The notes under the pieces: model-generated | What the model was told of the DNA's origin: nothing | What the model saw: the letters and a program-made list of their open reading frames with translations, nothing else | The model's database searches: none | Made by a program: the position numbers and the translations under genes | NCBI RefSeq assembly: GCF_020520425.1 | Contig: NC_079491.1 | Location: 98,673,152 to 98,737,151 of the forward strand | Direction: 5' to 3' | From: Spinacia oleracea | Taxonomy: Eukaryota; Streptophyta; Magnoliopsida; Caryophyllales; Amaranthaceae | DNA length: 64,000 nucleotides | Shown here: positions 43,850-56,099 of the stretch, one piece after another | How the letters are laid out: each line of letters begins with the position of its first letter | How positions within the stretch are numbered: position 1 is the stretch's first letter

Positions 43850-45325
43850 TGTAGACACCTACTTTTGTCCCCATTCCCGAAAGGGAAGGTTCGATGATGA
43901 GAACATAAATCTCCACTTGACAAAGCATCTACTATAAAATAACGAATCTCAATCACCCTTTTCATTTCACCCGAAACCTGCTATTTATAGAAACCTGCTG
44001 TTTATGGAAACCTGCTAAAAATAGTAACTGCCGTAATGGGTAGTTGTTGAAAACGGCAAGTCATAAAAGATAGAAACCTGTCAGAATTAGGTGTTGCACT
44101 CCAACATAAATCCTAAATGAGATAGAAATTACAAGAGGGATCCTATTCCTAATATGATTCGAAAAAAGAGTTACGTATTAATTAAAATCCTAACGAGCCT
44201 AGAGTTCGTAACGGCATCGGACGCATCCCGTCATAAAATTAATACGCACTAAAAGACTCGATTAAGTCTCATGCACTCCGGATTCTAAGAGTCTGAATCT
44301 GACAAAGAAACGGCCCAGACCCTATTTTCAACGCCTGGCTCTGGGCGCCGAAATCTTCTGTGCCCAGCCCTGGGCGCTGAAATTACCTGGGACGTGTTCT
44401 TTCCTAATTCCTCGTGGATTAGAGTTCTACAATTCTATCTTTCCACGAACTCTTTTCTATAAATATAGCCCCAAGTTCGACGTGAAAAAAGACACAACAC
44501 ACAATTTATATTCTGAGTATTGACTCCAACCCCTAAGCCTAAGCCTCACGCTGCGAAATTGATCACGCGTTATGTCGCAATCGATCCAAAAATCGAACAG
44601 GACGTATCCTGTCCCGTAACTTGAGATTCGTTAAATAAAAGGAGAAATAGCAAAGTCAAAGTGGTTAGTTTTCTGAGAACCGTGACGCGCGCACCTCTCA
44701 AGGGTGCGTCGTAATGTGTCCCCTTCGCATGATTTAATCGCTTTCCTCGCCCTTTTATGAATTGTTAAACTAATTAAATCTGATTGTTCTATCACGCCTA
44801 ATAAAGATAATATTTTTGGGAAATTGGATTATCATGCTAGGTCCCTTAATACAATCTAAATCAGATAATCGCGCTCGATCTAGTATTATATGTTGCATAT
44901 TGCTAAAATCAACTCAGATTAGTTTAATAGCTAACGCATGTCCCTTCAATTATTTATGCTGAGCTAGTAAGGATATCCTGCCTCTGGAGTTATCGAAGAG
45001 CGAGTACTCCTCTCGGTAGTTACAGTCCCCCGAACCCTCAATCTCTACCTTGCGGGTGTATGTTGAGAAATCCCCACACCAGGGATCACAAGGGAACCTA
45101 CGGCCGTCGTGGTCAAACATAATTGCACTCCCTTTATGTCACGATAACCGGGTTTTGTCAGTTTTTCTCATTGTCGTTAAAAGCTGAATGGCGACTCCTA
45201 CATTACTAGTTAATTGGGTGTAAACTCACAGGAAATCCAATTACACTTGATTTGACAAAAAGAAGCGTCACACCCACGAGGGATGAGGTCACGCATTAGC
45301 CTCGTGCTTTTTCGACCTCCTCACA
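43850..45325 (+). repeat. First LTR of element C
   Basis: TGTAGACACC...TCACA; TATA box 44458-44465; GC motif 44324-44392 with GGGCGCCGAAA. Confidence 0.85.
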
Positions 45326-45326
45326 G

Positions 45327-45344
45327 TGGCGACTCCGCTGGGGA
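45327..45344 (+). other. tRNA-Arg-type primer-binding site
   Basis: TGGCGACTCCGCTGGGGA starts two bases after the LTR CA end. The copy at 51310-51327 has A for G at the eleventh base. This matches the site described for Ogre-type elements. Confidence 0.75.
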
Positions 45345-47445
45345 TAGTGAAGGAAATACTCGTGCTCGTAGGTAATCAAAATAGCCGAAGGGTAAAACGA
45401 TCCTACCCCGCGTTTATTTCCCCATCAAGTTTGGACGACCTGAAAATCAGCATATTAATGTGAACGGACAGAACCGCATAACGAATCTTGGCTCCCTTGG
45501 ATGTTTCATCTCGGGAGTTGGGACTAAGGATACCCATCGCCAACCGGGGGGTGCATACGCTTCAAATGTTGTCCACTCAGCACTTTCTCTAGTAGTACAC
45601 CCGTCCCAAACCCAATCGCTCGCCCACTAGGTCCCTCTCATTGGTGCATGCCCCCTTAGCTTACATCGTGATTGGCCTCTTGGGCGAAATTCGTCTGTTG
45701 AAGGCACTACCTCGACCGGGGCATGTGTTGGATCTGCGATAGAAGCGGTACCAAGCCAGGCGCAAATACTACCCATAGAAGCCTATCATAAACTACATGA
45801 CATATTATTATTGCCTCATGATGTAATGTTAGTTATGCGTAGCGAAATGTATGATTGTGTGTGACAAACAATGTTAGAAAACCAACGACCTTAAAAATTT
45901 CCCAAACATTCATAAACCAATTGGCCAAAGAGTTATACCAGAATACGTGTTCCGCAAACCCGAACGATCGCCACAAAAATAAGCAACGCTCGGGATGGCC
46001 TGTAACGAATCCCACAAACGCTGCACAACGCGTAAAGGACGTTATAAGGCAAGAACGCAAAATTAAAGTCGCAAAAACAAAAGTATACGCGAACAGAAAA
46101 CGAGAACCTGCCAGGGACGCATTTTCAACGCCCCTGGCTGGGCGCCAAAATTTCTCACGCCCTACGCTGGGCGCTGAAGTTGCTGCCTGGCCTTTGGTCA
46201 GGCGCAGCAGCCTCGGTGCCCGCGCATGAAGAAAATACGTAGCAAAAAACCTTTCGTAAAAATTGCTGCAAGGGCGTATGAAAAGGCACTCGATTCTAAA
46301 AGCGACTTGTAAAAAATAAAATAACTCTTTGTGTCGTTGTTAGGCCTCCTATGACGACAATGTTCGGCTCCAAAACCGAGCACGCTAATTGAAATAACCT
46401 CGAATGTCACATGGGCAAAGTATTTAAAAAATAATGTTCAAATGAAGTTTTGAAGGAAAAATAATGTTCGAATAATAATAAAACAAATATCCGAGTCTAG
46501 ACTACGCTATGCCGAAGTACAATCTAAATCCTAAGTCTTAGTTGTCTTATCCATAGAATCGGTCCTAATGCTTGGTGTCGTTCTGCAAGTTAAAAGGTTA
46601 AACCATATTGAGTCTCCCTTCCTAACATTTAAATCAATAAGCACCCATATGTAATTGTCATCCCTTGCTAAGAATCTACGGCCTCAATACTCTCTCTCTC
46701 ACCAATAAAAAGAATATATTATAGTATTTGCAAAATGGAAACAGTCACATTCTAAAAATCATTCCCCCATAGTCGCACAACCCCCAAAAGTGAACCTAAG
46801 GTGTCAATACCATTAGCAAAATTTAATGGCCTCAAGGCTTATGATCACATTGGGTCACGACTATCATAGTCCTCTCGAGCCACTCGCTCCTTGAAATACT
46901 CCTAAGTACGGACTAAAAGATTTTCCATGAATGCAACATGACGAACCATGAAAACACCCAAATCGGCATGCAATAAGGCTACCATCGGGGTAAAGCAATA
47001 CACACTAAGAGGGAAACCGCACTAATGATTCTAGTCTCGCAAAAAAGAAAAATTCGATCTCCCCAACTAACTACTTTGCCAACATTAAGCAAAATGGCGC
47101 ATGACAAATGAACACCCAAGGGTTAAAATCTAAAGTGTCAACCAATGAAAGTTATGGTCCAATTAGCCTAAGTCTAAAAGTTTCTTGGTCAAGTATTATA
47201 GGCTTACGCCACGTCATTATTTTGAGTCTAGGTCACCTCCTTGTATTCATACACGGGTTATAATCCGAAAGATTAATGAAAGTTCGAGTCTAAATCACAA
47301 CTTCCAATTAAATCCCGAAAACTGAAAAAAATTATTTTCGATGTAATTCTTTCGTTAAATTTCAATAAGGTAAAAACAACATTTTGAATCTACAATATTT
47401 GCACATTTTAAGAAACGACTAAATACGCTTGCAAAGTAAGACAAT

Positions 47446-47583
47446 TTAAAGGTCCACCCTAGGCCTACTAAAATTAAAGGTCCACCCTAGGCCTACTAAA
47501 ATTAAAGGTCCACCCTAGGCCTACTAAAATTAAAGGTCCACCCTAGGCCTACTAAAATTAAAGGTCCACTATAGGCCTACCAA
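47446..47583. repeat. 28-bp tandem repeat, five copies
   Basis: The unit TTAAAGGTCCACCCTAGGCC plus TACTAAAA starts at about 47446, 47474, 47502, 47530 and 47558. The first four are identical and the last varies. Confidence 0.95.
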
Positions 47584-49832
47584 ACGAGGCTCACTCAGTC
47601 TCGCCTCGTGACTCAAAGACCACAACCATCTACCTTTTAGCCCAAATAAAAAAAAAATTTGAAGGATTTATGTTGGGGAGAAATCCCATGCAAAAAGAAA
47701 AAAATAGAAAGAGAAAAGGGAGAGCGAAAAGAGAGAGCCATGATATACTTAAAGAGAGAGAGAGAAAAGGGAGAGCGAAAAGAGCGAGCCATGAAATACT
47801 TGGCCCGTACCTCCCAAAGTGCAAAATATCCCCAAGTAAACGAAGAAAAGAATTGAGTCAACCAATCCAAATCATGCCACAAAAACTACATAAAGTTCTA
47901 CGACGTCTACCCTTTCCAGTCCTTATGTTCTTAGACGCCTTCGCTCTGGGGCGCCTTTTCAGCTTATTTAACCCATCCATGTTCTCATTGCCATAACCCA
48001 AGAAACCATTACCTCGACTCTTGTTCTTGAACTTGTTATCAACTGCAAACCACGTACGGCCATTGACACGTGCGTCATACCCATTATTTCCAAAACCTGC
48101 TCTTACATCACCATTAGCATAATGACCATATAACTTGTTTGAATACATCCTGTTGATATACCCTTGAGCCGTCCCCATGCTATTCATTGGCCTTGCTTGA
48201 TGTAATCCTCGTGCTTGACTAATACCTATACAACTTATCCTATCTCATTCAACCCATCTTTCAAAACCGTCTTGAGTCACGAATAAAAAGAGACAAATGA
48301 AAAGTACATTCTACGCTCAACGTAAAAATAAAAAGAAAAAAAAATGTGAATAATAAAAAAGAAACCTTGCAAAGCGCCTCTAAAGTTAGTCTAAAAAAAA
48401 GAAGCATTTAGCGCACCAAAAAAGATCCGCCCAGAAATAATTTTCAGCGCCCACAGCTGGGCGCCGAAAACTTTGACGCCCCAGCCTGGGCGTTGAAACT
48501 CTCTGCCTGCCAAGTTTTGTTCAGAAGTGCTCGTCATTTTTATCCGCACATGCACGGAAAATAACGAACACTTGGAGGGGTACAACACGTATTCAGATAT
48601 ACGTACCACCAAAAAAAAATACATGTACTCAAAAAAATATAAAATAATTTTTTGGCTTACGGTAAGGCAGCAGATTAAAATAATAATAAATTTCACTTAT
48701 TCCACCGTTTCAAATAATATGTTTCCACCTCAGAACGTACTTGTTTAAAATCGGCATTCTAAGAAACCATTTTCTGGCTAAGAACTACGCAAGACCTGAT
48801 TCCAAATTAAATTTATTTAAGGCGGATACGTAGGCAATCCATGATTCGGTCCAACCAATTTGCAAAAATGTTAAAGCCTATAGAATAACAAGAATAAGAA
48901 ATAGAGTCCCTTATTGAAATTTAAATTACTTGCAACCCACGTCGAAAGAAAAATTTAAGTCAAAGGAAGAATCCAAGTCATCAAGATGCCAAAACGAGCA
49001 CACATCGAAAAATAATAAGGGCACGTACCCTTGCCAGAAGGAGCACTCACACTCCTAGGCACTTAGCCAAGACTCAAAGGATCGCTTTGCCTCAATTGAA
49101 TGGGGGCTAGCGCAAGCGTCCATGACCTCTAAAGTACTCGACTTGACCCTCCCTAAAGCGAACTAACTCACTTAAAGACTTTCTTTCACCACTAGACATA
49201 GTCGTTCGCTTAAAGACCTTCTTTCACCACTAGACACAGTCATAATCGCCAACAAGTAATAAAGGCAGTAAGCTTGCAATAAAGAGGATTGTCCTACGGC
49301 ATCGCCCCATCGTTCCTTCGAACTCAGGACACCCGTTCATGGTAATTCAAATGCTTGCGAATCTCCGTTGAAAAGAAATCAGACATTGTCAATAGGACTT
49401 GGCACGTAACCAAGGCTCACCCTACTCAGACATATGACACGGGCATCTAAAATCAAAATCTAAAAGCATCATCAATGGGAAAACATAATAGCAACTGGGG
49501 GCTAAAAAAATTGAAATGAAAGAGTTAGGGAAAGAACTAAGTATACCTTGACCTTTTGTGCAGACATACACCAAGTAAATCTAAGTCAATTTGAAAACGG
49601 TTTATATTCCCGCAATTCTGGAAAAGATGGCCCTAAAAGCCTAAAACATATGTGTAGACACGTGAGGGATATGTCGACATTTCAAGTGATGACCCTTAAG
49701 TCAAATGTTATCACTCGGGGGCTCGTGAGACCCTCGCAAAACAGGTCACATACACCATGGCTTGTGTGACGCACTCCGTCTAATACTTTGACCATCGTCT
49801 TACTCCAAGACTCAGTCAAAGTGGGGGCTAAC

Positions 49833-51308
49833 TGTAGACACCTACTTTTGTCCCCATTCCCGAAAGGGAAAGGTTCGATGATGAAAGCATAAATCTCCAC
49901 TTGACAACGCATCTCCTATAAAATAAACGAATCTCAAATCCCCTTTTCATTTCACCCGAAACCTGATATTTATAGAAAACTGCTATTTATGGAAACCTGC
50001 TAAAAATAGTAACTGCCGTAAAAGGTAGCTTCTAAAAGTGGAAAATCATAAAGGATAGAAACCTGTCAGAATTAGGTGTTGCATTCCATCATAAATCCTA
50101 AATGAGATAGAAAACTGCGAGAATCCTATTCCTAATATGATTCGGAAATAAGAGTTACGTATTAATTAAAATCCTAACGAGCCTAGAGTTCGTAACGGGC
50201 CCAGACGCATCCCGTCGCAAGGTTAATACGCACTAAAAGACTCGATTAAGTCTCAAACGCTACGGATTTCAGGAATCCGAATCTGACTAAAAAAACAGCC
50301 CAGACCCTATTTTCAACGCCTGGCTCTGGGCGCCGAAATCTTCGGCGCCCAGGCCTGGGCGCTGAAAATACCTGGGTACGTGTTTTTTCCTAATTCTTTG
50401 TGGATTAGAACTCTGCAATTCTATCTTTCCACGAACTCTTACCTATAAATACAGCCCCAAATTCGACGTGAAAAGGACACACAACACACAATTATATTCT
50501 GAGTATTGACTCCAACCCTTAGCCTAAGCCTCACGCTGTGAAACTGTTCACGCGTTCTGTCGCAATCGATCCATAAACCGAACAGAACGTATCCTGTCGC
50601 ATAATTGAGATTCGTTAAATAAAAAGGAGAAATAGCAAAGTCAAAGTGGTTAGTTTTCTGAGAACCGTGACGCACCTCTCAAGGGTGCGTCGTAATGTGT
50701 CCCTTTTCGATGATTTAACTGCTTTCCTCGCCCTTTTTATGAACTGTTAAACTAACTAAATCTTATTGTTCTATCACGCCTAACAAATATAATATTTTTG
50801 GGAAATCGGATTATCATGCTAGGTCCCTTAATACTATTTAAATCAGATAATCACGATCGATCTAGTATTATATGTTGCATATTGCTAAAATCAACTCAGA
50901 TTAGTTTAATAGTTAACGCATGTCCCTTCAATTATTTATGCAGAGCTAGTAAGGATATCCTGCCTCTGGAGTTATCGACGAGCGAAGTACTCCTCTCGGT
51001 AGTTACAGTCCCCCGAACCCTCAATCTCTACCTTGCGGGTGTATATTGAGAGATCCCCACACCAGGGATCACAAGGGAACCTACGGCCGTCGTGGTCCAA
51101 CATAATTGCACTCCCTTTATGTCACGATAACCGGGTTTTGTCAGTTTTTCTCATTGTTGTTAAAAAATGAATGGCGACTCCTATATTACTAGTCAATTGG
51201 GTGTATACTCACAGGAAATCCAATTACACTTGATTGAATAAAAAGAATCGTCACACCCACGAGGGACGAGGTCACGCATTAGCCTCGTGCTTTTTCGACC
51301 CCCTCACA
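49833..51308 (+). repeat. Second LTR of element C
   Basis: Same length as the first LTR. TATA box 50444-50451; GC motif 50308-50371, containing a perfect 10-bp stem with 3-nt loop (50328-50350). Preceded by a polypurine tract and followed by a primer site, so it faces internal sequence on both sides. Confidence 0.85.
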
Positions 51309-51984
51309 GTGGCGACTCCACTGGGGATAGTGAAGGAAATACTCGTGCTTGTAGGTAATCAAAATAGCCGAAGGGTGAAACGATCCTACCCCGCGTTTAT
51401 TTCCCCATCAAGTTGGGACGACCTGAAAATCAGCATATTAATGTCAACGGGCAGAACCGCATAACGAATCTCGGCTCCCTCGGGAATGGGGACTAAGGAT
51501 ACCTTTTTCCGCCAATAGGGGGGTGCATACGCCGCGCATGTTTCCCACTCGGTACTTGTGCAGGTAGTACACCTATCCCGAACCCAATCGCTCGCTCATT
51601 AGGTCCCTCTCGCCTGCATGCCCCCTTGGCTTGCACTTGCGGGTTGGCCTCTTGGGCGAAATTCGTTTGTTGAAGACACTACCTCGACCGGGGCATGTGT
51701 TGGATCTACGATAGAAGCGGTACCATGCCAGGCGCAAATAAACTACCCATAGAAGCCTATCATAAACTACGTGACATATTTAATTTTCAAATCCATGTTT
51801 GTAATGTAATTATGTGTAGCGAAATACGTGATTGTGTGTGACAAACTATCCTAGAAAATCAACGACCTTAAAAATTACCCAAACATTCATAGACTAATTT
51901 GCCAAAAGAGTTATACCGAAACACGTGTTCCGCAAACCCGAATGATCGCCACAAAAATAAGCGACGCTCGGGATGGCCTGTAAC

Positions 51985-53409
51985 TGAAGGAAATAATGCC
52001 CTTGGTCCAAGTATGCATTCTATGTTAAGTCTAATAAGTGCGGTTCAGTATTAATTAATAAGTTAATAATTCAGTGAGATCAAGTGAGCTGAATGCCTAG
52101 CTAGAGGCCGCTTCAGTTCAAGTGGAATTAATGATATTAATCCACAGCTTACTCTTGACTGAACCCGTAGGGTCACACAAATAGTACGTAAACGGATCAA
52201 GTATTTAATGGCATTAAATACTCTTTCTATGGATATTCGGAATCGACGGATCTTCGTTTCAGTGGGAGCTGAGATCGTCACAAGCAAGAAATGAATACTC
52301 CGGAAACGATGATATTGCCGGAAACGGAAATATGGATCGTATCGGAAATATAAATATTATCCAAGTCGTAGATGTTGCCGGAAACGGAAACATGGTACGT
52401 ATCGGAAAATATTATAGGAAATGGAAATATTGCCGGAATCGGAAATATTGCCGGAAACGGAAATATTGTCAGAATCGGAAATATTATCGGAATCGGAAAA
52501 TATTTCCGGAAACGGAAATATTAAATATTTGTTCGAAACGGAAATTGATTCCGGAATCGGAAATATTAAATATTGTTCGTATCGGAAATGAATTCCGGAA
52601 CCGGGAATTTAATCGGAAGCGTATCGTACGAATAAGCATCGGACGAGGCCTGCCGGACGAGGGCCCAGCACGAAGCCAGGCCATCGCCCAGCAAGCCAAA
52701 CGCGCCACACGAACAGCCAAGGCCACGCCAGGCCCAGCGCAAGGCCAGGCCCAGTAGGACATGGCAGCGCGCGCAGCGATGGGCTGCGAGCTGTGCTGCT
52801 GCTCGCGTGGGCTTGCGGCTCGCGTGGGCCGAGCGGCCGTGTGGGCTGTGCGCGGGCATGGCCTGCACGCTCGTGGGTCATGCTCGTGTAGAGTTTGTGT
52901 TCACATACGAAACCTAAATTGTGTAGGATTTGTTTGATGATTAAATTCCTAATCCTAAAAGGATAAAATTAATTAATTAGAGTCCTACTAGGATTCTAGT
53001 TTAACTAATTAGTATCCTAATAAGATTCCAGTTCCTTTTCCATACCTCTATAAATAAGGGCCTAGGGTCATTATTTGCAAGAACGATTGAAGTATTCAAA
53101 GGGTAAGTTTTTGAAATAAAATTAACCATACACTTGCAAACACTAGCCGAAATTCCTAGTAACCTTAAGGGCGATTCTAGTTGGTATAACTTGAGGCGGA
53201 TCCGGACGTACTGTGGATTATCTACGGAGGGACGACATTTGGAGTCCTAAAGACTTGTTCTTGTTCGGTTCGGGCGCAGCTAGGGAAGGCACGCTACAAC
53301 ATGTATGCATCAATTCTATGCTAAATGATTATGTGAATATAATATGCTTTCCTGGCTTTATGGTTTTTCCGCATGATTTATGAATTGTCATATGTATCAT
53401 AACCTAACA
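51985..53409 (+). repeat. 5' LTR of Copia unit B
   Basis: TGAAGG...TAACA. It has more CGGAAATATT units (about 52295-52615) than the A LTRs and a different GC block (52640-52880). TATA box 53049-53056. Primer site with the extra C at 53411-53424. Confidence 0.92.
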
Positions 53410-54139
53410 GTGGTATCACGAGCCTCTTATTATTTTCATAATCTAAATTGCATAAACATGGTTAAATATTACAAATTTGCAAAAATTAAAAAGGGGTGAT
53501 TAATTTATGTAATTGTTAATTAATTGCAAATTGCGTTTATTTAATTATACGTACGCAGTTTTTCGGCAGTTTCTTCGTTACTCATCCAAATCGAGTGATT
53601 TTTGTGTTAATTCCGCATGTAAAAGGCCTAACTATGACTTTTCGGAGGTTTTAGTTTTTCGAATGCAAAATTTCGTAAATTTAAGATGTTTAATTAAATA
53701 TTTGCGATTCTTTTTGAAAAATCTTGAATTTTTGATTGACCTACTGTATATGTTTAACAAGTTTGAATGCCTAGCCTTTTTAATTATGCAATCTAATTTG
53801 TAATTATGATTAATTTGTTGAAAATTGGAATAATTTAGAATTAATTTGATTTTCATAATTAGTTATAATTTAATTAGATACCTATGATTAAAAACCACCA
53901 TAAAAAATTGTAAATTTATGTTAAATTTTAAATTTTTATGACCTAGACTTGAATCCATGTTAATCGGAAATCAATTAAATAATAAATTTTCGATTTTTCG
54001 CCCTAAAATTATGAAATGAATATTATTTATTAATTTGTCATTAATTTTGAATATAAATTTTTAATTTTTAATGCGATTCGCTCATATAACTTGCACGCAC
54101 AAAGCAATGGACGCTACGTGTTACCCTTAAGAGGTGTTG

Positions 54140-54745
54140 TATAGTGCGGGCATGCGACGACGAGCAAGGGAGCTCGTCGCCCATGCGGTATGAATGCAGC
54201 GAGCAAGGGCATGGTGCACGAGCACAAGGCAGCAGCCCTGCCTTGTGTCGTGGGCTGTGAGCAATGGGCGCATGGGTAAGGGCGAGAGCAAGGCACGAGC
54301 AGTCGCGTGAGGGCAGCAAGCGTGCTGCGCCACAGCGCGCACTACCTCGCGCAAGCATGCGGAGCCTCGCGCGCAGCGAGCGCTAGTGTGCGTGCGACGA
54401 GCGCTGCGCCCAGCGATGGCGTGCAGCGTGCTTGTTGCGACGTGCGACGAGCGCTGTGCCCAGCGATGGCGTGCAGCGTGCTTGTTGCGACGTGCGACGA
54501 GCGCTGCGCCCAGCGATGGCGAGCAGCTTGCTTGTTGCGACGAGCGACGAGCGCTGCGCCCAGCGATGTGCTGCGGCAGCATGCTTGTTGCGTCGAGCGC
54601 TGGCGCGCGCAGCGAGCACTGGCTCGCGTGTTCGATTGATGCCTTGTGATGGGTAGCAGCAGCGATGCGACGCAGCGCATAGGCTGCGCGCACATGGCCA
54701 GCGATGGCTGTGTGCGTGTGGCCCATGGGCGTGCGTTGCGTGGGG
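54140..54745 (+). repeat. GC-rich minisatellite island of unit B
   Basis: Contains four 50-bp units (54391, 54441, 54491, 54541) of CG(T/A)GCGACGAGCGCTG(C/T)GCCC followed by AGCGATGGC and a CTTGTTGCGA end. The flanks match 1950-2495 but the repeat unit is different from the 21-bp one there. Confidence 0.88.
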
Positions 54746-56099
54746 TTGTTGTGTTGCGATTAGATCGTTTTGAAATTTTAATTTGAGATTTTCAGTTTAA
54801 GTAATTTTAATTAATTTTAAAATTAATAATTTAAATTATTTTCTTGGATTTTAATTTTGAATATTGTAATTATAATAAATTTTATTTATTCTAATTATTT
54901 TACTAAAATTAAAATCATGAATTAATTTAAATACGACTTAAATTAAATTAAATTTATGGATTCAATTATAAATTTATATGAGCTTTAAATTTTAATTAAA
55001 TTTGTATGTTTCCGGTTAGACTAGAAATACATTTTTATGTTTAAAATTAGTAAAGCATATGAATTTATTGGTTTAAGTGGGAGCCCTTTTTAGTCATAAA
55101 CTCTTGATTAGGTCTACAAATCCTTAAGGTTAAAACAACTTGATTAGAATTAATAAGGACTGAATAATTTGTAGATTATTGGTGCCCTTGATTAATTGCT
55201 GCAAATGTTTATGTGATGCATAATGTGTTTTACTAACCAGCTATGTGGGCCATTCATGATAATGAATGGGTGAATGGTATATATTGTATATGTACTGTTT
55301 TGCAGGTTATGAAGTGACTAGTATGGCCCAAATAGGATAGAAAATATGGTCTACGTACCATTAATTTGAATGTAATTGGTCTAAAGTACCAAAGTTAATT
55401 GTTTTTCAATTCAAATATGGTCTGCGTACCATCAAATAGTTGTAATTAGTTTTAATTATAGCTTATCCTATTTGAAGAAAATGGTGCCTCCCACGGAAAT
55501 TTTCAAGACGGACTTTGAAGTTAAAGCTTCAAGATGAAGTCGGGCCATACTAGATCACATTTATCTTATGCATGCTTTAAGTTATTTATTGCTTTAAATA
55601 TGTCTTAATTATGCATGAGATTGTGGCTTGATTATGTTTCATGATTAAGGATTTTAGTTCACTTAAAATCTAACCAACATAGTAAGAGCCTTAAGTTCCA
55701 AACTTAAAAAATTGAGTTATAAGGTGCGATGCCAAAATATACACTTGCTTGGATATCCTTTACATCAATCTAGTAATAGTTTTCGCTCAGCGAGGTGTTA
55801 CTTATTGGTCCTAAAGGGGCAAGGTACACAAATAATTGTGAGTACATGTTAGTTTTGGAGAAACTCAACGATATAAGTAAGGAGTCCTTTTATGTCGTGG
55901 CAAAATCGATAGGTTTACCTAATAAGTTCTTAGACGTACCTATCAACCAAGAAGAGTTTCTAGACTATTAGCAAAAGGCTTTTGCTTACCTAAAATGTTT
56001 TAGAATTGAGTCGACAAACTGTGCTTAATTCTTCAATGGTTTTAGGGTCTTGGAATCATTTTATTCACACCTGCCGGAACACATAGTTCGAATAAAATG

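Larger units (their letters stand above)
45326..49832 (+). other. Non-coding internal region of element C
   Basis: 4.5 kb without a credible reading frame; the longest ORFs (45855-46229, 47670-47996) lack family resemblance and are repeat-derived. It contains two further copies of the LTR's GC motif (46121-46187, 48440-48499), a 28-bp tandem array (47446-47583), a GAGAGCGAAAAGAG-rich duplicated purine tract (47700-47800), a 38-bp duplication at 49171-49246, and the post-pol-like GGATACGTAGGCAATCC (48824-48840). It ends with AAAGTGGGGGCTAAC before the second LTR. Confidence 0.75.
43850..51984 (+). mobile_element. Non-coding LTR retrotransposon C (Tat/Ogre-like), tandem LTR-internal-LTR-internal
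   Basis: Two 1476-bp LTRs (43850-45325 and 49833-51308) begin TGTAGACACC, and each is followed by a TGGCGACTCC(G/A)CTGGGGA primer site. The internal region between them (45326-49832) has no gag or pol. After the second LTR the internal start repeats (51309-51984) until a Copia element interrupts it. The primer site complementary to tRNA-Arg and the GGGGGC purine tract are of Ogre/Tat type. The two LTRs are visibly diverged, so the unit is older than Copia A. The left flank pentamer ACATG (43845-43849) is the expected target duplication. Confidence 0.85.

Noticed and set aside
45855-46229. 124-codon ORF in element C
   Set aside because: Basic low-complexity peptide crossing the GC motif; the same region in the second internal copy is not kept open. 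No domain seen.
47446-47583. CRISPR-like regular repeats
   Set aside because: 28-bp units are directly abutting with no spacers, in a plant retrotransposon; this is a simple tandem repeat.
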